64,000 nt of DNA from Kitasatospora sp. NBC_00374 (GTDB lineage: Bacteria > Actinomycetota > Actinomycetes > Streptomycetales > Streptomycetaceae): the NCBI RefSeq assembly GCF_041434935.1, contig NZ_CP107964.1, positions 2,728,001 to 2,792,000 on the forward strand, given 5' to 3'. The notes under the pieces were generated by a model, which saw only the letters and a list, made by a program, of their open reading frames with translations, did not search any database and had not been told where the DNA came from. The position numbers were made by a program, and so were the translations under genes. Shown in pieces: positions 24,855 to 33,103 of this stretch. Positions within the stretch are counted from its first letter, which is position 1. Every line of letters starts with the position of its first letter.

Positions 24855-27626
24855 ATGGGGACGGGCACACCACTGCGCACGGCCGGGGGGACGGGATCGG
24901 TCGACGACGGGCCGGCAGGCGTGGACGGCACGTTGGTGGAGGTGGCACGGGCGGCTGTGGCCGGCGCCGGGGACCGGGGAGGCGAGGGCGGTTGGCTGAC
25001 CGCCGTCGACGGTCGCTGGTGCACGGTCCGGCCGCCCGGCCGCGAGATCCCCGGCCAGGGCCGGAAACTGCACATCAGCGCGGCCACCGACGCGGCCGTG
25101 CAGGTTCTCGCGGCAGTCTCCGCCGTGCTCGCCGAGGATCCCTGCGCATTCACATTCGCCGCCGACCGGGAGAAGCTCCGCGCGGTGAATTCCCGGCGCG
25201 GCGACCGCGGGCCGGCCGGCACATTCATCACGGTCCATCCCGCGGACGACGCGCAATTCCGACGGCTGGCCGAAGAACTGCACCGCGCCACCCTCGGACT
25301 GCCCGGCCCGGTGCTGCTCTCCGACCGGCCGTACGCCCCGGGCAGCCGGGTGCACCACCGGTACGGCGCCCTCGCCGCCCGCACCCGACCGGGCACCGAC
25401 GAACCGGGCGACGCCGGCGCGTCCCGCCCGACCCTGGGCGGACCCGGCGGAGCGACCCCCGAGGACGTCCGCACGGCGGACTTCCGGTGCCCGCCGTGGG
25501 CGGTCGACCCCGTCGAGGGGAGGGGGTCGACCCGGCCCGCCGGCGTCCGGCGGACCGGCGGCGTCCTGCTGGGCGGCCGGTACGCGCTGACGGCCGCCGT
25601 CCGGCACGACGCCAAGGGCGGCGTGTTCCTCGGCCGGGACACCGTCACCGACACCGACGTCGTGGTCAAGCAGGCCCGCACGTCCGTCGGGGGCGACCGC
25701 TCGGGCACCGACGCCCGCGCCGCGCTGCGGCACGAGGCCCGGCTGCTGCGGCGGCTCGACGGCCAGGAGCTGACCCCGCGTCCGCTGGAGCTCGTCGAGC
25801 AGGACGACTCGCTCTTCCTGGTGCGGGAGCGCGTCCCCGGCCGGCAGCTGGACAGCTGGGTCGCCGCCCGGCTGCGCCGCGACGGCGCACCGGACGTCCC
25901 CTGGGCCGACGCCGGCCCGATGGCCCTCGCCCTCGTCGACCTGCTGGAGCGGGTGCACACCCACCGGCTGGTCCTGCGCGACCTCTCCCCCGGCAACGTG
26001 ATGGTCCGGCCCGACGGCGGGCTGCGCCTGGTCGACCTGGAGCTGGCCGCCGAGGCCGGCGCGGCGGCCGGTTCGGCCGGCGCCCCCGGCTACCGCGCCC
26101 CCGAGCACCACCTCCTGCGCCGGATCGTGCGCAGCGAGCACACCGCCGACCTGTACGCGCTCGGCGGGCTGTTCTTCCTCCTCGCCACCGGCCACGACCC
26201 GCTGCTGCCGGAGGACCTGCCGCAGGCCCGTCCGGTCGGGGAGCGGCTCGGCCGCTGGCTGGCGCTGGCCGCCCGCGGCGGGGAGACGGCCCGCCGGCTG
26301 GCCCCCGTCGTCCTCGCTCTGCGCGCCGACGCCCCGGAGCACCGCATGCCGCTCGGCCTGGTCCGCGCCGCGCTGGCCGCCGGCCCCGGGCCGGCCCCGG
26401 GCGGCCGCACGGCGGTGCCCGGCGCCGGCCTGGACCGGCTGATCGACGACGGCCTGCGCCACCTCGCCAGGACGGCCACCCCGCGGCGGCGCGACCGGCT
26501 CTGGCCGGGCGTCCCCGCCGGACGGCTCACCGACCCCTGCGACCTGCGGCACGGCGCAGCCGGCGTGCTCGGCCTGCTTGCCCGGGCCGGCTCGGCGCCG
26601 CTGCCCGAGGGCGCCCGCGAGACGGCCCGGGCGGCCGCCCGGACGGCCGCCGCGTGGATCGAGCGGCGCAGCGGCGCCGAGCCGGTGGTGCTGCCCGGTC
26701 TGCCGTTCGGCCGCTCCGGTGCCACCTGGGCCCTGCTGGACGCCGCCGAGGCGCTCGGCGACCGGGCGCTCGCACGGCGCGCCGCCGAGCTGGCCCGCCG
26801 CGTCCCGGTGGCGGGGCCCGACCCGGACGTCTGCCACGGCGCGGCCGGCGCCGGTCTCCTCCAGCTGCGGCTGTACCGCTCCACCAGCGAGTCCGGATTC
26901 CTGGAGCGCGCCGCCGCGTGCGCCCGCGCGCTGCTGTCCGCCGCCCGGCCCGAGCCGTACGGGACGGTCTGGCCCGGGCCCGAGGCGGACGGTTCCGGCC
27001 CGGCCGGCGCCGTCCGCCTCGGGTACGCCCACGGGGTGGCCGGGGTGGGGGCCTTCCTGCTCGCCGCCGCCGGCGCCACCGGGGACGCGACGCTGCTGGA
27101 CGGCGCGCGGCAGGCGGCGGACACGCTCGCCGCGACGGTCCGCGCCGAGGGCGAGGGCGCCTGGTGGCCGCGGAGCGAGGGCGAACCGGAGCACGTCCGG
27201 CCGGCGCACCGGTGCTCCGGTTCGTCCGGGGCCGGCAGCTTCCTGGTCCGGTACTGGCAGGCCACCGGCGACCCGGCCGCCCACCGGCTGGCGCTGGCCG
27301 CCGGGCAGACGGTCCTGGACGCCCGCCGGCACGGCGGGGTGTCCGCCTGCCACGGCCTGGCCGGCGACGGCGAGTACCTGCTCGACCTGGCCCGGGCCAC
27401 CGGCGACACCCGCTTCCGGGCCGGCGCCGAGGAACTGGCCACGCTGATCGCCGCCCGCGCGGCCCTGCGCGACGGCCTGCTCGTCCTGCCGGACGAGACC
27501 GGGACGGGCTGCGCCGCCGCGCACGACGCCGGGAGCCCGGGGGCACTCGCCTTCCTGCTGCGGCTGCGGTACGGCGGCCCGCGCAGCTGGGTGGATCCGG
27601 AACCGGTGACCGTCGGCCCGGTCTGA
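24855..27626 (+). CDS. class IV-like lanthipeptide synthetase (LanL/LanKC architecture)
   Basis: A 923-residue, three-domain enzyme. Residues about 55-190: phospho-Ser/Thr lyase (KLHISAATDAAVQVL with Lys71; GTFITVHPADDAQFRRL; LLSDRPYAPGSRVHHRYG). Residues about 250-530: Ser/Thr kinase with Lys272 (VVVKQAR), the catalytic loop RDLSPGNVMV (Asp376, Asn381), and a DLE form of the metal loop at Asp394, then GAPGYRAPEH. Residues about 560-910: LanC-like cyclase; His726 (YAHGVAGVG), Cys787 (HRCSGSSGAGS) and Cys832-His833 (ACHGLAGDG) form a complete zinc site. Class III enzymes lack these ligands, so this is class IV-like. ATG 24855 preferred over GTG 24846 on ribosome-site spacing. Confidence 0.9.
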   Translation: MGTGTPLRTAGGTGSVDDGPAGVDGTLVEVARAAVAGAGDRGGEGGWLTAVDGRWCTVRPPGREIPGQGRKLHISAATDAAVQVLAAVSAVLAEDPCAFTFAADREKLRAVNSRRGDRGPAGTFITVHPADDAQFRRLAEELHRATLGLPGPVLLSDRPYAPGSRVHHRYGALAARTRPGTDEPGDAGASRPTLGGPGGATPEDVRTADFRCPPWAVDPVEGRGSTRPAGVRRTGGVLLGGRYALTAAVRHDAKGGVFLGRDTVTDTDVVVKQARTSVGGDRSGTDARAALRHEARLLRRLDGQELTPRPLELVEQDDSLFLVRERVPGRQLDSWVAARLRRDGAPDVPWADAGPMALALVDLLERVHTHRLVLRDLSPGNVMVRPDGGLRLVDLELAAEAGAAAGSAGAPGYRAPEHHLLRRIVRSEHTADLYALGGLFFLLATGHDPLLPEDLPQARPVGERLGRWLALAARGGETARRLAPVVLALRADAPEHRMPLGLVRAALAAGPGPAPGGRTAVPGAGLDRLIDDGLRHLARTATPRRRDRLWPGVPAGRLTDPCDLRHGAAGVLGLLARAGSAPLPEGARETARAAARTAAAWIERRSGAEPVVLPGLPFGRSGATWALLDAAEALGDRALARRAAELARRVPVAGPDPDVCHGAAGAGLLQLRLYRSTSESGFLERAAACARALLSAARPEPYGTVWPGPEADGSGPAGAVRLGYAHGVAGVGAFLLAAAGATGDATLLDGARQAADTLAATVRAEGEGAWWPRSEGEPEHVRPAHRCSGSSGAGSFLVRYWQATGDPAAHRLALAAGQTVLDARRHGGVSACHGLAGDGEYLLDLARATGDTRFRAGAEELATLIAARAALRDGLLVLPDETGTGCAAAHDAGSPGALAFLLRLRYGGPRSWVDPEPVTVGPV

Positions 27627-27694
27627 CCGTCCGTATCCCCGCCCACCCCGCCCCGACCCCCGAGGGACCCGCCACGGAAGTAGGTGAGCCGCCG

Positions 27695-29683
27695 ATGAGC
27701 AGCACCACGACCCGCACCGCCGCCCAGGCCCTGCGCCGCCTCAGCTTCACCTTCGCGGCCGACGGCTCGCACGCCGCCTGTCTGGCGGCCGGCGCCGACG
27801 GCAGCTGGTACCCGGAGACCTGGCGGCTGCCGGCCCACGGCCCCGCCGAACCGACCGCTCTCCCGCTGCCGGGCCACCGCTCGGAGAACCTGCGCTCCCA
27901 GCTGGTCTCGCTGCCGGACGGCCGGGTGCTGGTCTGCCGGCACGACGGCGACCGGCACAGCCTGGTACTGCTCTCGGCGGTCGCCGGCCGGGCCGCGGCC
28001 GACGAGCGGGAGGTGGCCGCGCTGCGCCTGCCGGGTCTGCGGCTGCTCCCGGTCCCGGGAGCCGGGCCCGGATTCCCGGTGGCGGTCGCCCTGGGCACCG
28101 ACGCCCGGCCGGTCACCACGGTCTGGCTGATCCGGGCGGACGGCTCAGAGCCGGCCCAGATCGCCGAGCTGCCCGGACTGCACGGCGGCGGGGTCTGGCT
28201 CGACCGCAGCGGCCGTCTGCTCGCCCTGGACCGGGTCGCCGAAGGCACCGTCAAGTCGGTCGTGCTCGACCTCGAACTCGGCATCACCACACCGCTGTTG
28301 GAGATCACCGAGGGCAGCAACGACCGCCTGGTGCTGTTCGATCCGGACACCCGCTTCGGCATGGTGCGCAGCGACGCCCCGGGCGCCGACCGGCTCGGCT
28401 GGGGCGTGATCGGCGGCAGTGAGCCGCTGCGCTTCCCCGACTGCCTGCACGTCGCCGGGATGTTCCTGCAGCCGATCGCCCTGGCACCCCGGACCGCCGA
28501 GGAGCCGGGCAGCCTGCGGGTCGCGCTGCAGATCGACCGAGGCGCGGGCTCCGCGCTGGCCCTGTGGCAGCCCGGCGGCGGCCTGGAGCCACTGCCGGTA
28601 CCGGCCGGCCGGCTCGGCGCGGTCGGCGACTGGTCGGCGGCCGGCCTGCGGATGCCGTACTCGGCGCCCGACCACCCGGCGGCACTGGCCACCCTGGAGG
28701 TGGACACCCTGCTCGGGCAGGGCCCCGACACCGTGCCCAGCACCGTCCCGCTGCCCCTGCAGCTGGCGCCGCTGGCGGGCACCGGCCATACCGGGCCGGC
28801 CACCGGGCCCGCCGGCGCCGGCCCCGTCCGGCACGCCCGCGGTACGCCCGCCGGCTGGCGGCTCGACGCGAGCGCGGCGCCGAGCGACGGCGGGTGCTGG
28901 AACCCGGCCCAGAGCCTGGAGCTGGCCGGTCCGTCCGGTCCGGTCGAGGCCGTGGTCTACGGCGGCGACACCTGGCTGAGCACCCCGCACCTGGTGATCG
29001 CCCTGCACGGCGGCCCGGCGGACGCCTGGCGGCTGGAGTTCGACCCTGCCCTGCAGCGGATGGCCGGGGACGGACTCGCCGTCCTCGCGCCCAACCAGCG
29101 CGGGTCCACCGGGTACGGCACCGAGCACGCCATGGCCATCAGGGGGGCCTGGGGCGGCCCGGACCTGGAGGACGTACTGCACCTGCTGGAGGGGGTGGCG
29201 GGCCAGAGATCGGCCCTCGGACTCGAACCCCCGGCCCTGTTCGGGGTCAGCTACGGCGCGTTCCTCGCGCTGCTCGCGACGGCGCACGCGGCGCCCGGGC
29301 AGGTGGCGCGCTGCGCGGTGGCCGCCCCGTTCCTCTCCGGTGCCCGGCTGCTCGCGGAGGGCGCCGCGCCCGTCCGGGCCCTGGCCGGCCGGCTCGGTGG
29401 CGACCGGCCGCTGGAGGACGCCCGCGGCCCGCGCGACGTGCTCCGGCTGGCCCACCGGCTGACCGCACCGCTGCTGATCCTGCACGGCGACCGGGACGAG
29501 GTGGTGCCGGTGAGCCAGTCCCGCACGCTGCGCCACGAACTGCTGCGGCTCGGCCGGGTGGAGGGCACCGACTTCGGCTACGTCGAGGCCGTCGGCGCCG
29601 GGCACGAGATGCTGGTCGAGGAGGGCGCGACGCTGCTGCACGAGCTGCTGGCCGGCTTTCTGCGCACCGGCCGGCCCGGGTAG
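27695..29683 (+). CDS. S9-family serine peptidase (prolyl oligopeptidase-like)
   Basis: A 662-residue cytosolic protein: a beta-propeller-like N-terminal half (residues 1-400, repeated short strands such as VWLDRSGRLLALDR) and an alpha/beta hydrolase domain. The catalytic triad is Ser519 (FGVSYGAF), Asp601 (LHGDRDEVVP) and His637 (GAGHEM); the HGGP oxyanion motif (ALHGGPADAW) and NQRGSTGYG are present. No signal peptide. Class III lanthipeptide loci such as flavipeptin (FlaP, Kribbella) use such peptidases to remove the leader; the position 68 nt after the synthetase suggests the same, though no leader sequence is proven here. The Pro/Gly-rich insert near residues 365-385 is unusual. Confidence 0.88.
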   Translation: MSSTTTRTAAQALRRLSFTFAADGSHAACLAAGADGSWYPETWRLPAHGPAEPTALPLPGHRSENLRSQLVSLPDGRVLVCRHDGDRHSLVLLSAVAGRAAADEREVAALRLPGLRLLPVPGAGPGFPVAVALGTDARPVTTVWLIRADGSEPAQIAELPGLHGGGVWLDRSGRLLALDRVAEGTVKSVVLDLELGITTPLLEITEGSNDRLVLFDPDTRFGMVRSDAPGADRLGWGVIGGSEPLRFPDCLHVAGMFLQPIALAPRTAEEPGSLRVALQIDRGAGSALALWQPGGGLEPLPVPAGRLGAVGDWSAAGLRMPYSAPDHPAALATLEVDTLLGQGPDTVPSTVPLPLQLAPLAGTGHTGPATGPAGAGPVRHARGTPAGWRLDASAAPSDGGCWNPAQSLELAGPSGPVEAVVYGGDTWLSTPHLVIALHGGPADAWRLEFDPALQRMAGDGLAVLAPNQRGSTGYGTEHAMAIRGAWGGPDLEDVLHLLEGVAGQRSALGLEPPALFGVSYGAFLALLATAHAAPGQVARCAVAAPFLSGARLLAEGAAPVRALAGRLGGDRPLEDARGPRDVLRLAHRLTAPLLILHGDRDEVVPVSQSRTLRHELLRLGRVEGTDFGYVEAVGAGHEMLVEEGATLLHELLAGFLRTGRPG

Positions 29684-29818
29684 CCGGGCGGATCGGGCGA
29701 GCCGTTCCGCGAGGGCGTGGCCGTACCGGACCGCCGGCCGGGCGGGGGCTCGCTGACGGGGAGTCGGTCGGCCGGCTGAGGACCTCGGTAAACTGCCGTC
29801 CGACTCGGCCGTTGTGGC

Positions 29819-29833
29819 GCCCCGGTCCGGGGC
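29819..29833. other. hairpin in the leader of the small peptide gene
   Basis: gccccggtccggggc, a self-complementary 15-mer 70 nt before the peptide start. It could terminate the upstream unit or fold in the peptide mRNA leader. Confidence 0.35.
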
Positions 29834-29902
29834 GTGCCACGACCGCCCCCAACCGACGCTGCGCCAGCAGCACCCGTAATCCCGCACGGAGAAGACGAGC
29901 TC

Positions 29903-30055
29903 ATGTCCGACACCCTCAACACCACCACCGAGCACGGCCACGGCGCCTCCCGCGCCGAGGAGGCTGCCGAGGGCAGCGCGCACGGCCGGCACCGCGGCTC
30001 GACCGCGCCCGACGACAGCCCGGAGAGCGACCCGCACGGCCGCCACCGCCGCTGA
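29903..30055 (+). CDS. 50-residue Cys-free peptide with two HGRHR repeats
   Basis: Starts ATG 8 nt after ggagaag. Residues 1-24 are polar (SDTLNTTTE, then HGHG and an Ala/Glu helix ASRAEEAAEG). The pentapeptide HGRHR is at 27-31 (AHGRHRG) and again at 45-49 (PHGRHRR), separated by an acidic Pro/Ser linker (STAPDDSPESDP). No cysteine and no signal peptide, so it cannot form a lanthionine alone. The terminator at 30073 follows the stop. Being in the same direction directly downstream of a synthetase and peptidase, it is a candidate substrate or accessory peptide, but it lacks the class III LxLQ-type leader motif. The repeats are the main sign that it is a real gene. Confidence 0.6.
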   Translation: MSDTLNTTTEHGHGASRAEEAAEGSAHGRHRGSTAPDDSPESDPHGRHRR

Positions 30056-30072
30056 AACGGTTCACCCGGTGG

Positions 30073-30098
30073 GGTGGGGCGGTACCGTCCGCCCCACC
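30073..30098. terminator. terminator after the HGRHR peptide gene
   Basis: 10-bp stem ggtggggcgg / ccgccccacc with a 6-nt loop, 18 nt after the stop and also facing the convergent dehydrogenase. Confidence 0.8.
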
Positions 30099-30128
30099 GC
30101 CGCCGGGGGCGGGGCCGCGGACAAGCCT

Positions 30129-31205
30129 TCAGTCCAGGGTCAGCACCGTACGCAGCGCCTCGCCGCTGCGCATCTGCGCGATCGCCTCGTTGACGCCCTC
30201 CAGCGGCAGCCGGTGCGTGATCATGCCCGCCAGGTCCAGCCGCCCGGCCCGCCACAGGTCGATCGCCCGCGCTGCGGTCCGCCGGACCTCACCGCCGCCG
30301 TACATCGAGGACAGGATCCGCTTCTCGTTGAAGAACAGCTCGGCCATGCTGAAGGACACCTGGTCAGCCCTGGCGCCGGCGCCGATCACCACCACCGCCC
30401 CGCCGCGCCGGGCGGCGTCGTACGCGGCCCGGACGGTGGCGGAGCGGCCGACCGCCTCGAAGACGTAGTCGTAGCCGCCGCCCTCCTGGCCCTTCGCGGC
30501 GGCCTTCAGCTCCTCGGGCGCGACGGCGTCGGTGGCCCCGAAGCCCAGTGCCCGCTCGCGGCGCGACTCCACCGGGTCGACCACGGTGATCCGGGCCGCA
30601 CCGCAGACCCGGGCGCCCTGGACGGCCGCGATGCCGACCCCGCCGGCGCCGATCACCGCGACCGAGGACCCGGGCTCGACCCGGGCGGTGTTGACCGCGG
30701 CCCCGAGCCCGGTGGTCACCCCGCAGCCGATCAGCGCGGCCAGGTCGTACGGCAGGTCGGCGGGCACCTTGAGCACGCTGTCGGCGGTGACCACCACCTC
30801 CTCGGCGAAGGTGCCGGTGCTGTAGAAGCCGAAGGCGTCGGTGCCGCCGAAGCGGAAGTTCGGTACGGACAGCCGCCGCAGGCTCGCCACGCACAGGTGG
30901 CCCTGGCCGCGGCCGCAGTGCGCGCACTCGCCGCACGGCGGCATCCAGCAGAGCACCACCCGGTCGCCCACCGCGACGCCCGTGACGCCCTCGCCGACCT
31001 CGACCACCTCGCCGGCGCCCTCGTGGCCGGGCACGAACGGGGCGGGCTGCGGCATGATCCCGGCCATCGCCGACAGGTCCGAGTGGCACAGGCTGGTGGC
31101 CCGCAGCCGGACCCGTACCCGGCCCGGCCCGAAGCCGACCGTCTCGACGTCCTCGCGGACCTCCAGCTTGTCCTGGCCGGTCTCGTGCAGGATCGCTGCG
31201 CGCAT
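30129..31205 (-). CDS. zinc-dependent alcohol dehydrogenase
   Basis: A 358-residue MDR-family enzyme that oxidises alcohols with NAD(P). Catalytic zinc site: Cys in TSLCHSDLSAMAG and GHEGAGEVVEVGE; structural zinc: C-x-x-C-x-x-C-x7-C (PPCGECAHCGRGQGHLC). The nucleotide-binding loop is VIGAGGVGIAAVQGARVCG. Resembles the actinobacterial NDMA-type/aryl-alcohol dehydrogenases. A KstR-like operator lies upstream (31262), which links it to lipid or steroid catabolism control by inference. Convergent with the HGRHR locus, 75 nt away. Confidence 0.92.
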   Translation of the reverse strand: MRAAILHETGQDKLEVREDVETVGFGPGRVRVRLRATSLCHSDLSAMAGIMPQPAPFVPGHEGAGEVVEVGEGVTGVAVGDRVVLCWMPPCGECAHCGRGQGHLCVASLRRLSVPNFRFGGTDAFGFYSTGTFAEEVVVTADSVLKVPADLPYDLAALIGCGVTTGLGAAVNTARVEPGSSVAVIGAGGVGIAAVQGARVCGAARITVVDPVESRRERALGFGATDAVAPEELKAAAKGQEGGGYDYVFEAVGRSATVRAAYDAARRGGAVVVIGAGARADQVSFSMAELFFNEKRILSSMYGGGEVRRTAARAIDLWRAGRLDLAGMITHRLPLEGVNEAIAQMRSGEALRTVLTLD

Positions 31206-31261
31206 GGATGCTCCCCGGGGTTCGCCTACGGGCTGGGCTCTGGCGGTACGAGGGTACGTTC

Positions 31262-31275
31262 TGGAACACGTTCCA
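31262..31275. promoter_or_regulatory. KstR-like operator upstream of alcohol dehydrogenase
   Basis: tggaacacgttcca fits TNNAACNNGTTNNA, the consensus of the TetR-family cholesterol-catabolism repressor KstR. It extends to the 16-bp perfect-but-two palindrome ctggaacacgttccag (31261-31276). Located 56 nt before the start of the dehydrogenase and 69 nt before the divergent protease gene. Confidence 0.65.
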
Positions 31276-31343
31276 GGAACAGGGCGGCCCCGGCCCCGGA
31301 ACGCGGTTCACCTCCGGTCCGCGACCTGGCATGATCACCGGCC

Positions 31344-32657
31344 ATGCCCACGCTCACCCGCCCCGACAGCTGCCCGGACTGCACGGCGCCACTGGATACC
31401 GATCCGACGTTCCCCGCCTGGTGCCCGGCCTGCGAGTGGAACCTGCTGGCCAGACCGGCCGCCCCGAGCCTGCTCACGCCGCGCGAGCAACGGCGGGAGG
31501 ACCGGGCCGGGCGCCGGACGGCCAAGCGCGAGCAGGCCGTTCGGACCCGCGCCGAGCTGGTGTACGAGCAGGTCGCGAGCGACACCCCGGCGCACCGGGA
31601 CCCGGCCGTCCGGCTCGCGGCCGCACTGGCCGGCCTGGTGCACCTGACGACCCTCCTCCTGCTGGCCGGCTCGGTCGCGCTGGTGGTCTCCGGGCCGTGG
31701 CCGTTGCGCGTCCTGGGTGCCGTCGGGCTGGTGGTGGCGGTCGTGCTGCGGCCCCGCCTCGGCCGGCTGACCGAGGACGCCGCGCCGGTGGAACGCGCCG
31801 ACGCCCCCGCGCTGTACGCGCTGGCCGACCGGGTCGCCACCGCGGTGGGCGCCGCGCCGGTGGACGTGATCCTGCTGACCGACGAGTTCAACGCCGCCTT
31901 CGCCCGGATCGGGGTCCGCAACCGGGGCGTCCTGATGATCGGGCTGCCGCTGTGGGCGGTCCTCACCCCGGGGCAGCGGGTCGCGGTGCTGGCCCACGAG
32001 TTCGGCCACGACGTCAACGGCGACCACCGGCGCGGGCGCTGGCTGGGCTCCGCGCTCAGGGCCCTGCACGAGTGGTACCGGCTGACCCTGCCCGAGCGGT
32101 TGACCTCCGCCGAGGACCACTTCGTGCTGGTCCTCGCCGGTATGGTCCAGCGGCTGGTGATGCGGGTGCTCAACGGCGCGGTGGCGGTCCTGCTGGTGGC
32201 CTTGGACCGGCTCACCGCCAGGTCCGGGCAGGCCGCCGAGTACCGCGCGGACGCGCTGTCCGCGAAGGTCGCCGGCACCGCGACCGCGCGGTCGATGCTG
32301 GAGACGCTGCTGCTCGGCAGCACCGTCGAGTCGGTCCTGCTGCGCCGGCGCAACCGGCCCGTCCGTGCCCGCGGGACGGACCACCGGGCCGCCGCCGCCG
32401 AGCTCTGGACCGAGCTGGCGGAGAGCGTCGCCGCCGTTCCCCCCGTGGAGCGCGAGCGCCGGCTGAGGCTGTCCGCCCGGGCGCTCGGCTCGGTCGACCA
32501 CGAGCACCCCCCGACCCATCTGCGGATCCGCCTGGTCGGGCAGCGCCCGCCGGTCACCGAGCCGCTGGTCGCGCTCGCGGACGAGGAGGCCGCGGCGATC
32601 GAGGCCGAGCTGGCACCACACGGGGAGAAGCTGGCCCGCGAACTGCTGCGGAGCTGA
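31344..32657 (+). CDS. M48-family zinc metalloprotease, membrane bound
   Basis: A 437-residue HtpX-like protease. An N-terminal zinc-ribbon-like segment (residues 9-31: CPDCTAPLD and WCPACEW) precedes two hydrophobic spans (about 95-140). The catalytic zinc motif is AVLAHEFGHDVNGDHR, with the third ligand expected in AEYRADALSAKVAG. Such proteases degrade misfolded membrane proteins. The gene ends 3 nt from the convergent regulator stop. It may share the dehydrogenase promoter region. Confidence 0.9.
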   Translation: MPTLTRPDSCPDCTAPLDTDPTFPAWCPACEWNLLARPAAPSLLTPREQRREDRAGRRTAKREQAVRTRAELVYEQVASDTPAHRDPAVRLAAALAGLVHLTTLLLLAGSVALVVSGPWPLRVLGAVGLVVAVVLRPRLGRLTEDAAPVERADAPALYALADRVATAVGAAPVDVILLTDEFNAAFARIGVRNRGVLMIGLPLWAVLTPGQRVAVLAHEFGHDVNGDHRRGRWLGSALRALHEWYRLTLPERLTSAEDHFVLVLAGMVQRLVMRVLNGAVAVLLVALDRLTARSGQAAEYRADALSAKVAGTATARSMLETLLLGSTVESVLLRRRNRPVRARGTDHRAAAAELWTELAESVAAVPPVERERRLRLSARALGSVDHEHPPTHLRIRLVGQRPPVTEPLVALADEEAAAIEAELAPHGEKLARELLRS

Positions 32658-32660
32658 CGC

Positions 32661-33044
32661 TCAGCCACCCGCGCCGAGCAGCTCGCAGTCCTGGAAGTTC
32701 ATGCAGCCGCAGGCCAGGCAGGCGGCGACCGCGTCCCGCAGCTCCTGGGTCCGACGGATGAACAGGTCCAGCTCCGGGAGCTTGCGTTCGGCCAGTTCCC
32801 GCCACTGCCGGGTGGCCCCGCGCCCGGGGTCGCCCTCCAGCAGGCCGCCGATCTCGGCCAGGGTGAAGCCGGCCCGCTGCGCCATCCTGATCAGCGCCAC
32901 CCGGCGCAGCGCGGTGGCCGGCCAGACCCGGCGGCCGCCCTCGCGGCGGGCGCCGGGGAGCAGGCCCAGGCTCTCGTAGTAGCGCAGGGCCGAGGGCCGC
33001 ACCCCGGCCTGTCGGGCCAACTCGCCGATGCCCAGCTGTCGCAC
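32661..33044 (-). CDS. MerR-family regulator, SoxR-like with Fe-S motif
   Basis: A 127-residue regulator. Helix-turn-helix: GIGELARQAGVRPSALRYYE and the wing GRRVWPATALRRVALI. The C-terminal loop C-L-A-C-G-C-M-N-F-Q-D-C gives C-x2-C-x-C-x5-C, the ligand pattern of the [2Fe-2S] cluster of SoxR. Streptomyces SoxR responds to redox-active antibiotics and activates efflux genes; here the divergent gene is an MFS exporter. GTG at 33044. Shorter than E. coli SoxR (about 150 aa). Confidence 0.88.
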   Translation of the reverse strand: MRQLGIGELARQAGVRPSALRYYESLGLLPGARREGGRRVWPATALRRVALIRMAQRAGFTLAEIGGLLEGDPGRGATRQWRELAERKLPELDLFIRRTQELRDAVAACLACGCMNFQDCELLGAGG

Positions 33045-33065
33045 GGCACTCCTCGCTCGTCGCGG

Positions 33066-33088
33066 GTTGACTTCACGCGCGCTTGAAC
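33066..33088 (+). promoter_or_regulatory. MerR-type promoter/operator of the exporter
   Basis: Between the divergent regulator and exporter: gttgacttcacgcgcgcttgaac contains ttgact as -35 and the inverted repeat ttca...tgaa. A 19-nt spacer leads to ttgcct, and the predicted start falls near the exporter ATG at 33104, so the mRNA may be leaderless. Confidence 0.5.
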
Positions 33089-33103
33089 CGCTTGCCTGGC
33101 CCC

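Noticed and set aside
24567..27524. Very long antisense frame opposite the lanthipeptide synthetase
   Set aside because: Caused by high third-position GC; the translation is Gly/Arg/Ala-rich and the plus-strand enzyme explains the region.
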